Positions 21,316 to 30,875 of a DNA stretch of 64,000 bases are shown here, piece by piece. The first letter of the stretch is position 1. Each line of letters begins with the position of its first letter. A program made the translations under genes and the position numbers. This DNA comes from Massilia sp. MS-15 (GTDB taxonomy: Bacteria; Pseudomonadota; Gammaproteobacteria; Burkholderiales; Burkholderiaceae_D): NCBI RefSeq assembly GCF_020176695.1, contig NZ_JAIWIA010000040.1, forward strand, positions 61,979 to 125,978, in the 5' to 3' direction. A model generated the notes under the pieces. That model worked only from the letters and a program-made list of their open reading frames with translations, ran no database searches and was not told the DNA's origin.

Positions 21316-22026
21316 TCACGCGTGCTCGCGCCGCAGCCAGTCCAGCAGTCCGTCCAGGCTGCTCACCTCGGCGTCGGGCCGGACTTCGTCGCGCAGGTAA
21401 TTGACCTGGCCGGTGCGGTTCATCCAGACGGCGCGCAGGCCGGCGCGCTGGGCGCCGTAGATGTCCAGGCGCAGGTCGTCGCCGACATACACCGCTTCGG
21501 CCGGCGCCACCTCCAGCTGGCGGCAGGCTTCCAGGAAGATCGCGGCGCTCGGCTTGGCCACCCCGAAGCTGGGCGCTGCCACCGAGGCGTCGAAGTGGCG
21601 CGCCAGGCCGATCGTCTGCAGGTCGGCATTGCCGTTGGTGACCGAGCCGATCTTCACCCTGCCCTTCAGGCGCAGCAGGCCGGGCAGCACGTCGTCGTAG
21701 GGAATCACGGCATTGCGGGCAGCGAAGAACTCGGTCATCGCCAGCTCCACCTTGGCCGCATCCTCGCCGGCCTGTTCGAAGGCGGCGATCAGGCCGGCGC
21801 GGCGCAGGGCGCCGAGGTCGAGCTGGAACGCGGGCTGGCGCGCCAGCAGCTCGAGCCGGGCCTGGCGCAGCGTCTCGATGGTGAACTGCTGCGCCACCCG
21901 CGGCGCATGTTCGCGCAGCCAGGCGAACAGGATCTGCTCGGCTTCCAGGATCACGGGAGCGATCGGCCATAGCGTATCGTCGAGGTCGAACAGGACGGCT
22001 TTGGGCCAGGCGCGGCGTGGGTTCAT
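21316..22026 (-). CDS. HAD-superfamily hydrolase (subfamily IA)
   Basis: 236 residues. HAD motif I is VLFDLDDTLWP (nucleophile and acid/base Asp), motif II is in GSVTNG, motif III Lys in GVAKPSAAIF, motif IV is YVGDDLRLDIYGAQRAG. The cap is alpha-helical (C1), typical of phosphatases such as the YjjG/Gph group. Small phosphorylated metabolites are likely substrates; no more can be said. The gene is on the minus strand upstream of hrcA with an intergenic gap of 74 bp. Confidence 0.88.
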   Translation of the reverse strand: MNPRRAWPKAVLFDLDDTLWPIAPVILEAEQILFAWLREHAPRVAQQFTIETLRQARLELLARQPAFQLDLGALRRAGLIAAFEQAGEDAAKVELAMTEFFAARNAVIPYDDVLPGLLRLKGRVKIGSVTNGNADLQTIGLARHFDASVAAPSFGVAKPSAAIFLEACRQLEVAPAEAVYVGDDLRLDIYGAQRAGLRAVWMNRTGQVNYLRDEVRPDAEVSSLDGLLDWLRREHA

Positions 22027-22276
22027 GGTGCGTTTCTGTCGGGTATGGGGTGAAAGCTCGGACCAAGCATAGCGAGCACGCCTGTAGAAAGCAATCGGTC
22101 ACTGCCCGCTGCGACCGCCGGTTACACCGTGATACAAAGGCAAACCGTCCAGCGGCTTGGCAAATGCACTAAAATGTTGGGCGAATAATCCTTGGATGAC
22201 GAGCGTCCAGACACGTGTGCGGCAATTTCTTGTGCAAGCGGTACACGTTCACCAGTCAGATTTTTTTGGAGAAATT

Positions 22277-22867
22277 ATGAAGAGTACCTACCTGCGTGCC
22301 GGTGCCGTGCTGGCATGCGCGCTGGCGCTGTCCGCCTGCGGCGGCGGCGATGGCGAGCTGGGCATCGGCGGTTCGTTTAGCGGCGTGACCAAATCCGGAC
22401 TGGTATTGACCAACAATGGCGGCTCCGACCTCGTGGTCGCCCCGACCGCGGACGGCAGGGGAACCTTCTTCTTCCCCGATCTGGTGGAGACTGATTCGAG
22501 CTACAACGTCAAGGTCAAGAGCATCCCGAGCAATGCGGTCAAGTGCGAGGAGTTCAACAATACCGGCAGGGCGGCGTTCAACATTACCAACATCGGCATT
22601 GTCTGCACCATCAAGCAGCATGCGCTGACCGGCAAGATCACCGGCCTGACCGGCGCCAACCTGGTGCTGGTCAACGGTGCCGACCGCGTGCCGGTCCCCG
22701 CCGGCGCCACCTCGTTTGCCATGGCCCCGGTCAGCGAAGACTCGCCGTATGGTGTCGTCGTGCTGACCCAGCCCGACAACCAGACCTGCACGGTCGCCAA
22801 CGGCAGCGGCACCATGGGCGAAAACGACGTGACCAGCCTGGCCGTCACCTGCGGCCCGCGCGCCTAA
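22277..22867 (+). CDS. Lipoprotein with two ~85-residue repeats, paralogue of next gene
   Basis: 196 residues from ATG 22277, chosen for GGAGA five bases upstream and for the signal peptide that follows. Lipobox ALSACGGG. The mature part holds two similar modules, each running from a G(x)GLxLxNNGG/TGLTGAN strand through a TQPxNQTC-type end. I recognise the module as one common in secreted Burkholderiales proteins, without known function. The first module lacks the usual TQP motif. The gene is followed after 19 bp by a homologue and a strong terminator, so both form a two-gene operon. Confidence 0.85.
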   Translation: MKSTYLRAGAVLACALALSACGGGDGELGIGGSFSGVTKSGLVLTNNGGSDLVVAPTADGRGTFFFPDLVETDSSYNVKVKSIPSNAVKCEEFNNTGRAAFNITNIGIVCTIKQHALTGKITGLTGANLVLVNGADRVPVPAGATSFAMAPVSEDSPYGVVVLTQPDNQTCTVANGSGTMGENDVTSLAVTCGPRA

Positions 22868-22886
22868 TCTTCCTGGAGCATACTGA

Positions 22887-23531
22887 ATGAAGTTTTCCCT
22901 GATCCGTCCGGCCGGCATGCTGGCAATGGCGCTGGCCCTCGCATCCTGCGGTGGCGGCGACGACGATACCTACACGGTGAGCGGCACCGTCGAAGGCCTG
23001 GTGTATCCGAACCTGGTGATGACCAATAACGGCGGCGACGACGTGAGCGTGGCGCCGCCGGCCAAGCCCGGCGATCCGGTCACCTTCAGCTTCTCGAAGA
23101 AGCTCGAGTATGGCGATACCTACCTGGTCGCCGTCAAGACCCAGCCGCTGCACCAGAGCTGCGGAATCGACCCGAACTTCAAGCTGAGCGCCGCCGACAC
23201 GGCTGGCCGCCTGGGGGCCATCAATGCGCGCTTCCGGTGCTACGTCAACGCCTACGCGGTCGGCGGAAAGATTACCGGCCTGACCAAGGACAACACCGGC
23301 CTGGAGCTCGCCAATGGCAGCGTCAGCGGCAAAGTGGCGATCTCGGCCCCGGCAGACAACACCACCGGCGCGGCCTTCGATTACCAGATCGCCGAGGTGC
23401 CATACGGCGAGACCTACAGCATTGTCGTGATCACCCAGCCGACCGGCCGATTCTGCACCGTCCAGAACCCGGCTGGCACCATGGGCGACGCCGCGGTCAC
23501 CAACGTGAACATCAACTGCGTGCCGCGCTGA
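22887..23531 (+). CDS. Lipoprotein with two ~85-residue repeats, paralogue of previous gene
   Basis: 214 residues. Lipobox ALASCGGG after a normal signal peptide; TGGAG lies 8 nt before the ATG. Both modules are clear: VSGTVEGLVYPNLVMTNNGG with VAVKTQPLHQSC, and VGGKITGLTKDNTGLELANG with IVVITQPTGRFC. Paired Cys near each module end may form disulfides. Tandem duplication with the previous gene is evident. Function unknown; a cell-surface or periplasmic adhesion-like role is only a guess. Confidence 0.85.
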   Translation: MKFSLIRPAGMLAMALALASCGGGDDDTYTVSGTVEGLVYPNLVMTNNGGDDVSVAPPAKPGDPVTFSFSKKLEYGDTYLVAVKTQPLHQSCGIDPNFKLSAADTAGRLGAINARFRCYVNAYAVGGKITGLTKDNTGLELANGSVSGKVAISAPADNTTGAAFDYQIAEVPYGETYSIVVITQPTGRFCTVQNPAGTMGDAAVTNVNINCVPR

Positions 23532-23565
23532 TAGTTATCTGAAATACTTATGTCTTGTATGCGAA

Positions 23566-23611
23566 ACAGGAATTGGATTTATATGCTGTAACGCAGCATA
23601 ATGCTTCCTGT
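23566..23611 (+). other. Two-stage hairpin in the 3' region of the lipoprotein operon
   Basis: Outer arms ACAGGAA (23566-23572) and TTCCTGT (23605-23611) enclose inner arms TATGCTG and CAGCATA with a five-base loop. An 11-bp direct repeat GAATTGGATTT occurs at 23570-23580 and 23635-23645. It precedes the true terminator and may stabilise the transcript. Confidence 0.5.
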
Positions 23612-23646
23612 CTCCTCCAACTCTCCTCAGAAAAGAATTGGATTTC

Positions 23647-23674
23647 AGCCCGCTCCCGTAGCGGGCTTTTTTTT
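23647..23674 (+). terminator. Rho-independent terminator of the lipoprotein operon
   Basis: AGCCCGCT, five-base loop CCCGT, AGCGGGCT, then a run of T. It ends transcription from the plus strand just before the stop codon of the opposing small gene at 23681. Confidence 0.92.
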
Positions 23675-23680
23675 GTCCGC

Positions 23681-23869
23681 TCAGGACGGACGCTTGGCGC
23701 TGACCTTCACCACGGCGACCACCGGGATCTCCGCCGCTTCCACCACAGCCTCGGGCTGGGCCTTGCCGGCGTCGCCGCCGCGGGTGATCGCGGCTTGCGC
23801 ATAGGTGCTGGCGCTTGCCAGGACCAGGGCTGCGACGAAGATGGCTTCCATGTTCTTGAGGATGTTCAT
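23681..23869 (-). CDS. Small exported protein of unknown function
   Basis: 62 residues. The start is well supported by GGAGA six bases before the ATG. MNILKNMEAIFVAALVLASASTYAQA is a signal peptide with an AQA cleavage site, leaving a mature peptide of about 36 residues rich in Ala, Val and Lys with no Cys. I recognise the MNILKNMEAIF-type leader from small exported proteins of this bacterial family, but have no function to propose. It stands alone between the lipoprotein terminator and rsmA. Confidence 0.7.
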   Translation of the reverse strand: MNILKNMEAIFVAALVLASASTYAQAAITRGGDAGKAQPEAVVEAAEIPVVAVVKVSAKRPS

Positions 23870-24010
23870 GTGATTTCTCCTTCAGCATATCGTTGTTGGT
23901 GAGGGCCGGTTCCGGCTGTCGATGGAAGCACTGTAGCGAAGGGGCCAGCAAGGCTCCAGCGCAGTGCGACGGACTGCAGGAAACGGCGGCTGAAGGGAGG
24001 AAAACGCGTG

Positions 24011-24034
24011 TTGCGCCGCGATGTTGCGGCGCAA
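24011..24034 (-). terminator. Probable terminator after rsmA
   Basis: TTGCGCCGC, six-base loop, GCGGCGCAA forms a perfect 9-bp stem 22 bp past the rsmA stop. On the minus strand a short T run (GTTTTCC) follows six bases later, so termination is plausible but not textbook. Confidence 0.6.
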
Positions 24035-24055
24035 AAGAACAGACGGGAGATGGGA

Positions 24056-24823
24056 TTAGAGCAGCTTGGCCAGGGCGACGTACTGCTCCAGCGTCACCGC
24101 TTCCGGACGGGCGCCCGGATCGATCCCGGCCTCGGCCAGCTGGGCTTCGGTAAACATTCCCGCCACGCAGTTGCGGATCACCTTGCGGCGCTGCGAGAAG
24201 GCCTTGGCCACGACTTTTTCCAGGGTGGCGGCGTCGGCTTCCAGCATCTGGCGCTTCGGAATCATGCGCACGATGGCCGAATCGACCTGGGGCGGCGGAT
24301 CGAAGGCGGTGGGCGGCACGATGAACAGCAGCTCCATGTCGTAGCGCCATTGCAGCATCACCGACAGGCGGCTGTAGGCCTTGGTGCCCGGCTCGGCCAC
24401 CATGCGCTCGACCACTTCCTTCTGCAGCATGAAATGCTGGTCCTCGACCAGGGGCGCGAATTCGGCCAGGTGGAACAGCAGCGGGCTCGAGATGTTGTAT
24501 GGCAGGTTGCCCACCACGCGCAGCTTTTGCCCTTGCGCGACCGGGATCGATCCGAAATCGAATTTCAGCGCGTCGCCCGAGTGGACGGTCAGCTTTTCGC
24601 GCGGGTAGGCTTTTTCCAGGCGCGCCACCAGGTCGCGGTCGAGTTCGACCACATGCATGTGGTCGAGCGACTTGAGCAGCAGCGCCGTCATCGCGGCCAG
24701 GCCCGGGCCGATCTCGACCATCGTCTCGCCGCGGCGCGGGCCGATGGCGTCGATGATGTTGTCCAGGACGAGTTTGTCGGTCAGGAAGTTCTGGCCGAAG
24801 CGCTTGCGGGCGACGTGTTTCAT
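24056..24823 (-). CDS. rsmA: 16S rRNA (adenine1518-N6/adenine1519-N6)-dimethyltransferase
   Basis: 255 residues. SAM motif EIGPGLAAMTALLL, catalytic motif GNLPYNISSPLLFHL, and the N-terminal RKRFGQNFLTD are all characteristic of KsgA/RsmA. It dimethylates two adjacent adenines in helix 45 of 16S rRNA during 30S maturation. It follows pdxA by 26 bp in the conserved surA-pdxA-rsmA order. Confidence 0.97.
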   Translation of the reverse strand: MKHVARKRFGQNFLTDKLVLDNIIDAIGPRRGETMVEIGPGLAAMTALLLKSLDHMHVVELDRDLVARLEKAYPREKLTVHSGDALKFDFGSIPVAQGQKLRVVGNLPYNISSPLLFHLAEFAPLVEDQHFMLQKEVVERMVAEPGTKAYSRLSVMLQWRYDMELLFIVPPTAFDPPPQVDSAIVRMIPKRQMLEADAATLEKVVAKAFSQRRKVIRNCVAGMFTEAQLAEAGIDPGARPEAVTLEQYVALAKLL

Positions 24824-24849
24824 GTGTGCTTTCTTGTTGCGTGTTCTGT

Positions 24850-25914
24850 TCAGGGACGGCGCGCGGCGCGCGCGGCCGCCATCTGCATGGCGGCGCGGAT
24901 CGCTTCGATCATGCTGCCGCAGTCGGCCAGGCCCAGTCCCTGCGCCGCGAGGTCGAGCGCGGTGCCGTGGTCGACCGAGGTGCGCACGATCGGCAGGCCG
25001 AGCGTGACGTTGATGCCGCGCCCGAAAGTGGCGTGCTTGAGCACCGGCAAGCCCTGGTCGTGGTACATCGCCAGCACGCAGTCGGCATCCTGCAGGTACT
25101 TGGGCTGGAACAGGGTATCGGCCGGGTACGGGCCGCGCGCATCGATGCCGCGCGCACGGGCCTGTTCCAGCGCCGGGGTGATGACCTCGATCTCTTCGCG
25201 GCCAAGATAGCCGTTCTCGCCCGCGTGCGGGTTCAGGCCGGCGACCAGGATGCGCGGCGCGGCGATGCCGAATTTGTCCTTCAGGTCGGCGTCGATGATG
25301 TCGATCACCTGCGCCAGGCCTTCGCGCGTCAGCGCGGCCGGGACATCCTTCAGCGGCAGGTGGGTGGTGGCCAGGGCCACCCGCAGGTAGGGCTGCGCAT
25401 CCGCCCCTGCTGCGGCAGGCTGGCCGGCCAGCATCATCACGACCCGCGGCGTGCCGGTTTTCTCGGCCAGGTATTCAGTATGGCCCGAGAAGGCCACGCC
25501 GGCGTCGTTGATCGTGCTTTTCTGGAGCGGCGCGGTCACGATGCCGTCGAACCAGCCGGCCTGCGCGCCCTCGATGGCGAGGTCCAGCGTGGCCAGCACC
25601 GCGCGGCCGTTTTCCGGGTCCAGCCTGCCCGGGACAACATGGGCCGCGAGCGGCACGTCGATCACGGCCAGGCGCTCAGTGCCGAAGTGCGGCAGGCCGC
25701 CATTGCGCAGCGCCTGGATCGACAGGGCCGAAAGGCGGATCGCGGGGTCGATCAGGCTGGCGGTGAGCGCCAGGAAGGCGGCGTCACCGACCAGCACACA
25801 GTTGGCGGATGCGCGCAGCGCCCAGGCTGCGCGGATGGCGATCTCGGGGCCGATGCCGGCCGGCTCGCCGACCGTGACCGCAAGCGTCGGACGGCGGCTT
25901 GCCTGCATGGCCAT
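24850..25914 (-). CDS. pdxA: 4-hydroxythreonine-4-phosphate dehydrogenase
   Basis: 354 residues. Starts [19 protein letters not shown], the typical PdxA N-terminus. The metal-binding His residues are in [13 protein letters not shown], and [16 protein letters not shown] and [16 protein letters not shown] are family blocks. It makes the unstable amino-ketone precursor of pyridoxal phosphate. It begins 4 bp after the surA stop, so translation is coupled. Confidence 0.97.
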   Translation of the reverse strand: MAMQASRRPTLAVTVGEPAGIGPEIAIRAAWALRASANCVLVGDAAFLALTASLIDPAIRLSALSIQALRNGGLPHFGTERLAVIDVPLAAHVVPGRLDPENGRAVLATLDLAIEGAQAGWFDGIVTAPLQKSTINDAGVAFSGHTEYLAEKTGTPRVVMMLAGQPAAAGADAQPYLRVALATTHLPLKDVPAALTREGLAQVIDIIDADLKDKFGIAAPRILVAGLNPHAGENGYLGREEIEVITPALEQARARGIDARGPYPADTLFQPKYLQDADCVLAMYHDQGLPVLKHATFGRGINVTLGLPIVRTSVDHGTALDLAAQGLGLADCGSMIEAIRAAMQMAAARAARRP

Positions 25915-25918
25915 CGGA

Positions 25919-27349
25919 TTACTGCTCCTCGCGGAACTCGACGTAGGCGCGGTCGCGCACCTGGCGCATCCAGTCTTCCAAGGCTTCCTGCAGCTTGCGC
26001 TCGCGCAGGACCTGGCGCGCCATCGCGCGTTCCTTCTGGGCGCTCTGGTCTTCGCTCTTGCGCTCGACGAGGCGCAGGATGCTGAAGCCGAACGGCGACT
26101 CGATCACGTCCGAGATCTCGCCCGGCTTCAGGGTGGCCAGGGCCTGGTCGAATTCCGGACCGGCATCGCCCGGCTCCAGCCAGCCCATGTCGCCGCCCTT
26201 GGCCGCGCTGCCCGGTTCCTGGCTGTTCTGGCGCGCCAGCTCTTCGAAGGTGGCGCTCTTGTCGAGGATCTTCTGGCGCAGCTCGCGCAGCTTCTTCTTG
26301 ACCTCGTCCGCGTTCATGGTCGGCGTCGGCTTCATGAGGATCACGCTGACCCGGGTCTGCTGGACCACGTCCTTCTCGGGCGCGGCGGCATCGGCCAGGC
26401 TGCGCAGCTCGGCGATCTTGAGGATGTGGAAGCCGTTGTTGGTCTTGATGACCGGGGTGACCTGGCCGGCCTTGAGCTTGCGCAGCTCGGTGGCGAAGAT
26501 CGGCGGCAGGCGGTCCGGATCGCGCCAGCCAATCTCGCCGCCCTTCAGGGCGTCCGGGGTATCGGAATAGGTGGCGGCCATCTTCGCGAAGTCGGCGCCG
26601 GTGCGCAGCTGGCGCGCCACGTCATCGGCGCGCGCGCGGCGCGCCGCGATCTGCTCGGGCGAGGCGTTCTCGGGCACGGCGATCAGGATCTGCGACAGGT
26701 TCATCTCGACCTTGTCCGCCGCCGCAGCCTTCGAGGCAGTCAGGTAGGTGTCGATTTCCGCTTCCGAGACCTGGATCTTGGAGTCGACCTCGTGCTCGCG
26801 CAGGCGCTGCATCATGATCTCGTTGCGGATGTCTTCGCGGAACTGGGCGTAGGGGGTGCCCTCTTTTTCCATCTGGTTGCGCATTTCCTGCACCGACAGC
26901 TTCTGGTTCTCGGCGATGCGGGCGATCGTGCTGTCGAGCATGCGGTCGTCGACGCGCACGCCCATTTCCTTGGCCAGCTGGATCTGGGCACGCTCGACGA
27001 TCATCGCCTCGACCACCTGGCGCTCCAGCGCGGCCACGTCCGGCAGCTGCACGTTGCGCGCCTTCAGGTTCTGCACGGTCTGGGCGACGCGGCCGCGCAC
27101 CTCGTTCTTCGTGATCACTTCGTCATTGACCACCACGTGGATCGAATCGATCACCTTGGCGTTGCTGGATGCCGGCGGCAGGAAGCCGCTGCCCGGCTTG
27201 GTGGCAGGCGCCGCTGCCGGCCCGGTCTGGGCCAGGACCTGGCCCGCGGTCAGCGCGCACAGCAGGGCCGTGGCGAGCAGCGCGGCAGGCTTGCCTGCGC
27301 GCTTGGTAGTGTGCAAACGGGTGGAACGCGTCATCGGGAAAGCACTCAT
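25919..27349 (-). CDS. surA: Periplasmic chaperone / peptidyl-prolyl isomerase SurA
   Basis: 476 residues with a signal peptide ([19 protein letters not shown]). The N-terminal chaperone region includes [22 protein letters not shown]. Two parvulin domains follow: one with [16 protein letters not shown] and [15 protein letters not shown], the second with [16 protein letters not shown] and [13 protein letters not shown]. SurA escorts outer-membrane proteins, LptD above all, to the BAM complex. It is downstream of lptD (70-bp gap) and upstream of pdxA. Start could also be ATG 27334; neither has a clear Shine-Dalgarno. Confidence 0.96.
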   Translation of the reverse strand: MSAFPMTRSTRLHTTKRAGKPAALLATALLCALTAGQVLAQTGPAAAPATKPGSGFLPPASSNAKVIDSIHVVVNDEVITKNEVRGRVAQTVQNLKARNVQLPDVAALERQVVEAMIVERAQIQLAKEMGVRVDDRMLDSTIARIAENQKLSVQEMRNQMEKEGTPYAQFREDIRNEIMMQRLREHEVDSKIQVSEAEIDTYLTASKAAAADKVEMNLSQILIAVPENASPEQIAARRARADDVARQLRTGADFAKMAATYSDTPDALKGGEIGWRDPDRLPPIFATELRKLKAGQVTPVIKTNNGFHILKIAELRSLADAAAPEKDVVQQTRVSVILMKPTPTMNADEVKKKLRELRQKILDKSATFEELARQNSQEPGSAAKGGDMGWLEPGDAGPEFDQALATLKPGEISDVIESPFGFSILRLVERKSEDQSAQKERAMARQVLRERKLQEALEDWMRQVRDRAYVEFREEQ

Positions 27350-27419
27350 TCAGGGTGAATAATTATTCAGTTGCCAGCCGGGCAGTGTACATCGCTGCCG
27401 TTAAGTCGTCCTTAAAATC

Positions 27420-29705
27420 TCAGGGACGTCCCACATTGGTATTCAGCTGCGTATAGCCCGGGACGCCTTTGCTGAACGCCTCGAGCGGGTTGCTGCCCAG
27501 GCTCAGGCGCGACAGGCCGTTGAGCTCGAGCTGGAAGAAGATCGGCGTCGAGGTGGTCTGGGCCGCGGTCACGAAGCGCTGGGCGCCGAAACGGAACACC
27601 CAGCAATCGGCCTTGTACTCGAGGCCGAGCAGGCTCTCGAGCAGCTTGCCTTTCCCGACCGGGGTCGCGCCGCCCACGCCGTACGAGCGCAGCGCATAGC
27701 TGACCCGTCCGACGCCGTACCAGCGCGCCGACAGCGGCCATTGCGCCGAGAAGTCGACGTTGCGGAAGCTGTCACGCTGATAACGGTACTCGGCGTTGAC
27801 GACCTTCATCCGGGCCGGCTGCCACTGCATGCTCAGGTTCGAGCTATACAGGTTGCTGCCGGTCGCGTCGTATTGTACGCCGCTATCGAAAGTCCAGGTC
27901 TCGGAAATGCGGCCCGATGCTGCCAGCAGGACGTCCGAGCGGCTCTGGTGCACCGGTTCGCCCGGCAGGCGCACGCGCGGTTCGCTGAAGTACATGCGCT
28001 GGCCAAAAGCCATGCGCAGGCGTTCGGCGCCGTCCGGCTGGATGAAGCGCGACACCACCGCCGCGGTCAGCTGGTTGGCGTCGGACACCCGGTCGGCGCC
28101 GACGTAGCGGTTCTCGCTGAACAGCTGGGCGTAGTTGAAACCGGCGCGGCCGGTGTCGAAGTTCGGGAACAGGGTCTGGTCCTTGTACGGCGTGTACACG
28201 TAGAACAGGCGCGGCTCCAGGGTCTGGGTGACACCGCGGCCGAACAGCGAGGTGTCGCGCTCGAACACCAGGCCACTGTCGAGCGAGAAGGTGTTCAGGC
28301 TGCGCGACAGCTTGGTCGGGCCGGTATAGCTGGTGGTGCGGTCCAGGTCATACCTGGTGTGGTGGCTGATCAGCTTCGGGGTCAGGAACCAGCCCGGGCG
28401 CACGATCGGGTAGCTGGCCTGGGCCACGGCCACGGCGCGATTGCCGCGCACCCAGTCCGGATGCCGGAAGCTGACCGCCTCGGCGTCCACCGCCCAGTCG
28501 AAGCCGGCGACGTCGTAGCGGCCGGCATGGAAGTTAATCTGCGGCAGCCGGTCGTAGGGACGCGGCACCGTCAGGCGCGCATCCCTTTCCGCGGCCGGAT
28601 CCTGCAGCACCTGGTAGTTCTGGGCACGCGCCGACAGGCTCCAGAAGCGGCCGACGTAGTCGGTGCGCACCTCGCGCAGCAGCTGGCGCTCGGCGCTGAC
28701 CGCCACCGTGCGCGAGAAGTCGCTCGGGTATTCGTTGTCCGAGGCAGCGTGCAGGTTCCAGCCGTAGGACCAGCCCGGCCCCAGGGTCTGGGTGTGGACC
28801 GAATCCACGCGCCAGCGGTCCTCGCCGGTCTCGCGGTCATGGCGCAGGCCTTCGACGTGGGTCTCGCCGTTGTAGGGACCGCGCCCGGTCACGCCCAGGT
28901 AGCGTCCGGTGGCGCCGAGCTGCAGGCCGCGATCGAACATCATGCGCGGGAACACCGTCAGGTCGCGGTTGGGCGCGATGTTGAAGTAGTACGGCACCAT
29001 CACCTCGGCCTTGCCCTTGGCGCCGAAGCCCATGGTCGGCGCCAGCCAGCCGGAGCGGCGCGCGCCCGACAGCGAGAACGACAGGGCCGGGGTGCCGAGG
29101 ATGGGCACGTCCTTGAAATAGATGACGGTCTTGCCGGCCAGGCCGACGTCGCGCCCGCTGTCCAGGCGCAGCGTGCTCGATTTCAGGTACCAGTCCGGAT
29201 CCGGCCCCTCGCAGGTACTGTAGGTGCCGTCGCGTACCAGCGCCACGTCCTCCCCCAGGAAGTCGATGCGCGAGGCGTTGCCCTGGGCGTTGTTCAGCTG
29301 CAGACGGTATTCGGGACGCAGCAGGTAACCCTTGCCGGTCTCCAGGTTCAGCTGCAGCTCGTCGCCCTTGTAGCGGTCGCCGAAGCGCCACATGTTCACG
29401 TTGCCGGTGGCCGTGACCTGGTCTTCGACCCGCAGGTAGCAGGCGCTGTCGGCGGTCAGGCGGGTCTGGCCGCGCGTCAGTTCGACATCGCGCTCGAGGT
29501 TCAGCTGGCGGTCGGGGCGGCCGCTGATCTCCTCGGCGCGGATCGTGACCGGCAGGTCCTGCTCGCTCGCATGGGAGGCGGGATGTGGTGCAGCGGGTAC
29601 AGTCTGGGCATGCAGCGGCGCCGAGGTGGCGATCGCGGCCGTCGCCAGTACATACAATGCGCGCACTTGCCGTGGAGGAAATGGGTGGGCCGAAAACCAG
29701 CTCAT
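27420..29705 (-). CDS. lptD: LPS-assembly outer membrane protein LptD
   Basis: 761 residues. Signal peptide ends at about APLHAQ. An OstA/LptA-like jellyroll follows (VTIRAEEISGRPDRQLNLERDVELTRG), then the large C-terminal beta-barrel. Cysteines are few: DSACYL, YSTCEG and KADCWVF. Where E. coli LptD has an adjacent Cys-Cys pair near its C-terminus this protein has a single Cys, so only one inter-domain disulfide is likely. It works with LptE (14601-15107). It is divergent from amgK. Confidence 0.96.
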   Translation of the reverse strand: MSWFSAHPFPPRQVRALYVLATAAIATSAPLHAQTVPAAPHPASHASEQDLPVTIRAEEISGRPDRQLNLERDVELTRGQTRLTADSACYLRVEDQVTATGNVNMWRFGDRYKGDELQLNLETGKGYLLRPEYRLQLNNAQGNASRIDFLGEDVALVRDGTYSTCEGPDPDWYLKSSTLRLDSGRDVGLAGKTVIYFKDVPILGTPALSFSLSGARRSGWLAPTMGFGAKGKAEVMVPYYFNIAPNRDLTVFPRMMFDRGLQLGATGRYLGVTGRGPYNGETHVEGLRHDRETGEDRWRVDSVHTQTLGPGWSYGWNLHAASDNEYPSDFSRTVAVSAERQLLREVRTDYVGRFWSLSARAQNYQVLQDPAAERDARLTVPRPYDRLPQINFHAGRYDVAGFDWAVDAEAVSFRHPDWVRGNRAVAVAQASYPIVRPGWFLTPKLISHHTRYDLDRTTSYTGPTKLSRSLNTFSLDSGLVFERDTSLFGRGVTQTLEPRLFYVYTPYKDQTLFPNFDTGRAGFNYAQLFSENRYVGADRVSDANQLTAAVVSRFIQPDGAERLRMAFGQRMYFSEPRVRLPGEPVHQSRSDVLLAASGRISETWTFDSGVQYDATGSNLYSSNLSMQWQPARMKVVNAEYRYQRDSFRNVDFSAQWPLSARWYGVGRVSYALRSYGVGGATPVGKGKLLESLLGLEYKADCWVFRFGAQRFVTAAQTTSTPIFFQLELNGLSRLSLGSNPLEAFSKGVPGYTQLNTNVGRP

Positions 29706-29755
29706 GGAGAATCTGCGTGCGCCATAAAGGGCGGTATTTTTGGAATGAATCCCTT

Positions 29756-29761
29756 ATTATA
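29756..29761 (-). promoter_or_regulatory. Consensus -10 hexamer upstream of lptD
   Basis: Minus strand TATAAT lies 51 bp before the lptD start in the lptD-amgK gap. No good -35 hexamer stands at 16-18 bp, so it may depend on an activator or be chance. Confidence 0.35.
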
Positions 29762-29801
29762 TGGGAACTTACTCAACCAACCGGATTCACCAGGCCGTTT
29801 C

Positions 29802-30860
29802 ATGTCTTCTTTGTATCAAAATCACTTCACTTCCGGCGGCCCCGACGCGCGCCTGCAGCAGCTGGCCGAATGGCTGGCATCGACCGGCCTGGTGGAAGTG
29901 GAAAGCGGCCGTCCGGCATCCGCCGATGCCAGTTTCCGCCGCTATTTCCGCTACGACGTCGTGCCCGCCATGCGCGACAAGCTCGGCGCCACCCTGGTGG
30001 CCATGGACGCGCCACCGGAACGCGAGAACGTGCCGGCCTTCATCCACGTGCAGGGCCTGCTGCAGGAAGCCGGCGTCACGGTGCCGGCGATCGTCGCGCG
30101 CAAGGTCGAAAGCGGCTTCCTGCTGCTGTCCGACCTCGGCGTGACCACCTACCTTCAGCGCCTGGACGCGGACAATGCCGCTTTCATGTATTCGGATGCG
30201 GTCGATGCCCTGCTCAAGTTCCAGCTCGCCAGCCAGCCGGGCGAACTCCCCGAGTTCGACCGCGCCTTCGTGCTGCGCGAGATGAACCTGTTCCCGGAGT
30301 GGTACATCGAGCGCCACCTGGGCGTGAAGCTCGATGCGAAGCAGCAGGAACAGCTGGACAAGGTGTTCGAAGCGATCACCGCCAACGTGCTGGCCCAGCA
30401 GCAGGTCTACATGCACCGCGACTTCCATTCGCGTAACCTGATGTGGCTGGAACAGGGCAACCCCGGCGTGCTGGATTTCCAGGACGCCGTCTACGGCCCG
30501 GTCACCTACGACCTGGCCTCGCTGCTGCGCGACGCCTACATCCAGTGGGACGAAGAGATCGTGCTGGACTGGGTGGTGCGCTACTGGCAGAGCGCCAAGG
30601 CGGTCGGCCTGCCGGTCAACCCGGACATCGACGCCTTCTACCGCGACTTCGAGTTCATGGCACTGCAGCGCCACCTGAAGATCCTCGGCATCTTCTGCCG
30701 CCTGAACTACCGCGACAGCAAGCCGCACTACCTGGGCGACCTGCCGACGGTGATGGACTACGTGCGCCGCACCGCCGGCCGCTACACCGAACTGAAACCG
30801 CTGATCCGCCTGCTCGACGCGCTCGAGGACAAGGCGCCGGCGGTCGGCTACACCTTCTGA
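29802..30860 (+). CDS. amgK: N-acetylmuramate/N-acetylglucosamine anomeric kinase AmgK
   Basis: 352 residues from ATG 29802. Aminoglycoside-phosphotransferase fold: Brenner-like catalytic motif MHRDFHSRNLMW (catalytic Asp in HRDFHSRN, 205-212) and metal-binding LDFQDAVYGPVTYDL. AmgK phosphorylates MurNAc at C1 in the cell-wall recycling bypass that avoids de novo UDP-MurNAc synthesis and contributes to fosfomycin tolerance. The murU partner follows after 15 bp. A start at ATG 29743 is open but adds residues that look non-coding. Confidence 0.92.
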   Translation: MSSLYQNHFTSGGPDARLQQLAEWLASTGLVEVESGRPASADASFRRYFRYDVVPAMRDKLGATLVAMDAPPERENVPAFIHVQGLLQEAGVTVPAIVARKVESGFLLLSDLGVTTYLQRLDADNAAFMYSDAVDALLKFQLASQPGELPEFDRAFVLREMNLFPEWYIERHLGVKLDAKQQEQLDKVFEAITANVLAQQQVYMHRDFHSRNLMWLEQGNPGVLDFQDAVYGPVTYDLASLLRDAYIQWDEEIVLDWVVRYWQSAKAVGLPVNPDIDAFYRDFEFMALQRHLKILGIFCRLNYRDSKPHYLGDLPTVMDYVRRTAGRYTELKPLIRLLDALEDKAPAVGYTF

Positions 30861-30875
30861 CGACGAGTCCATTCC

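Noticed and set aside
29764..29792. Sigma-E-like promoter (GGAACTT) in the lptD-amgK gap
   Set aside because: The motif is on the plus strand, so would serve amgK and not lptD; the -10 part is poor and the start would fall about five bases before the ATG.
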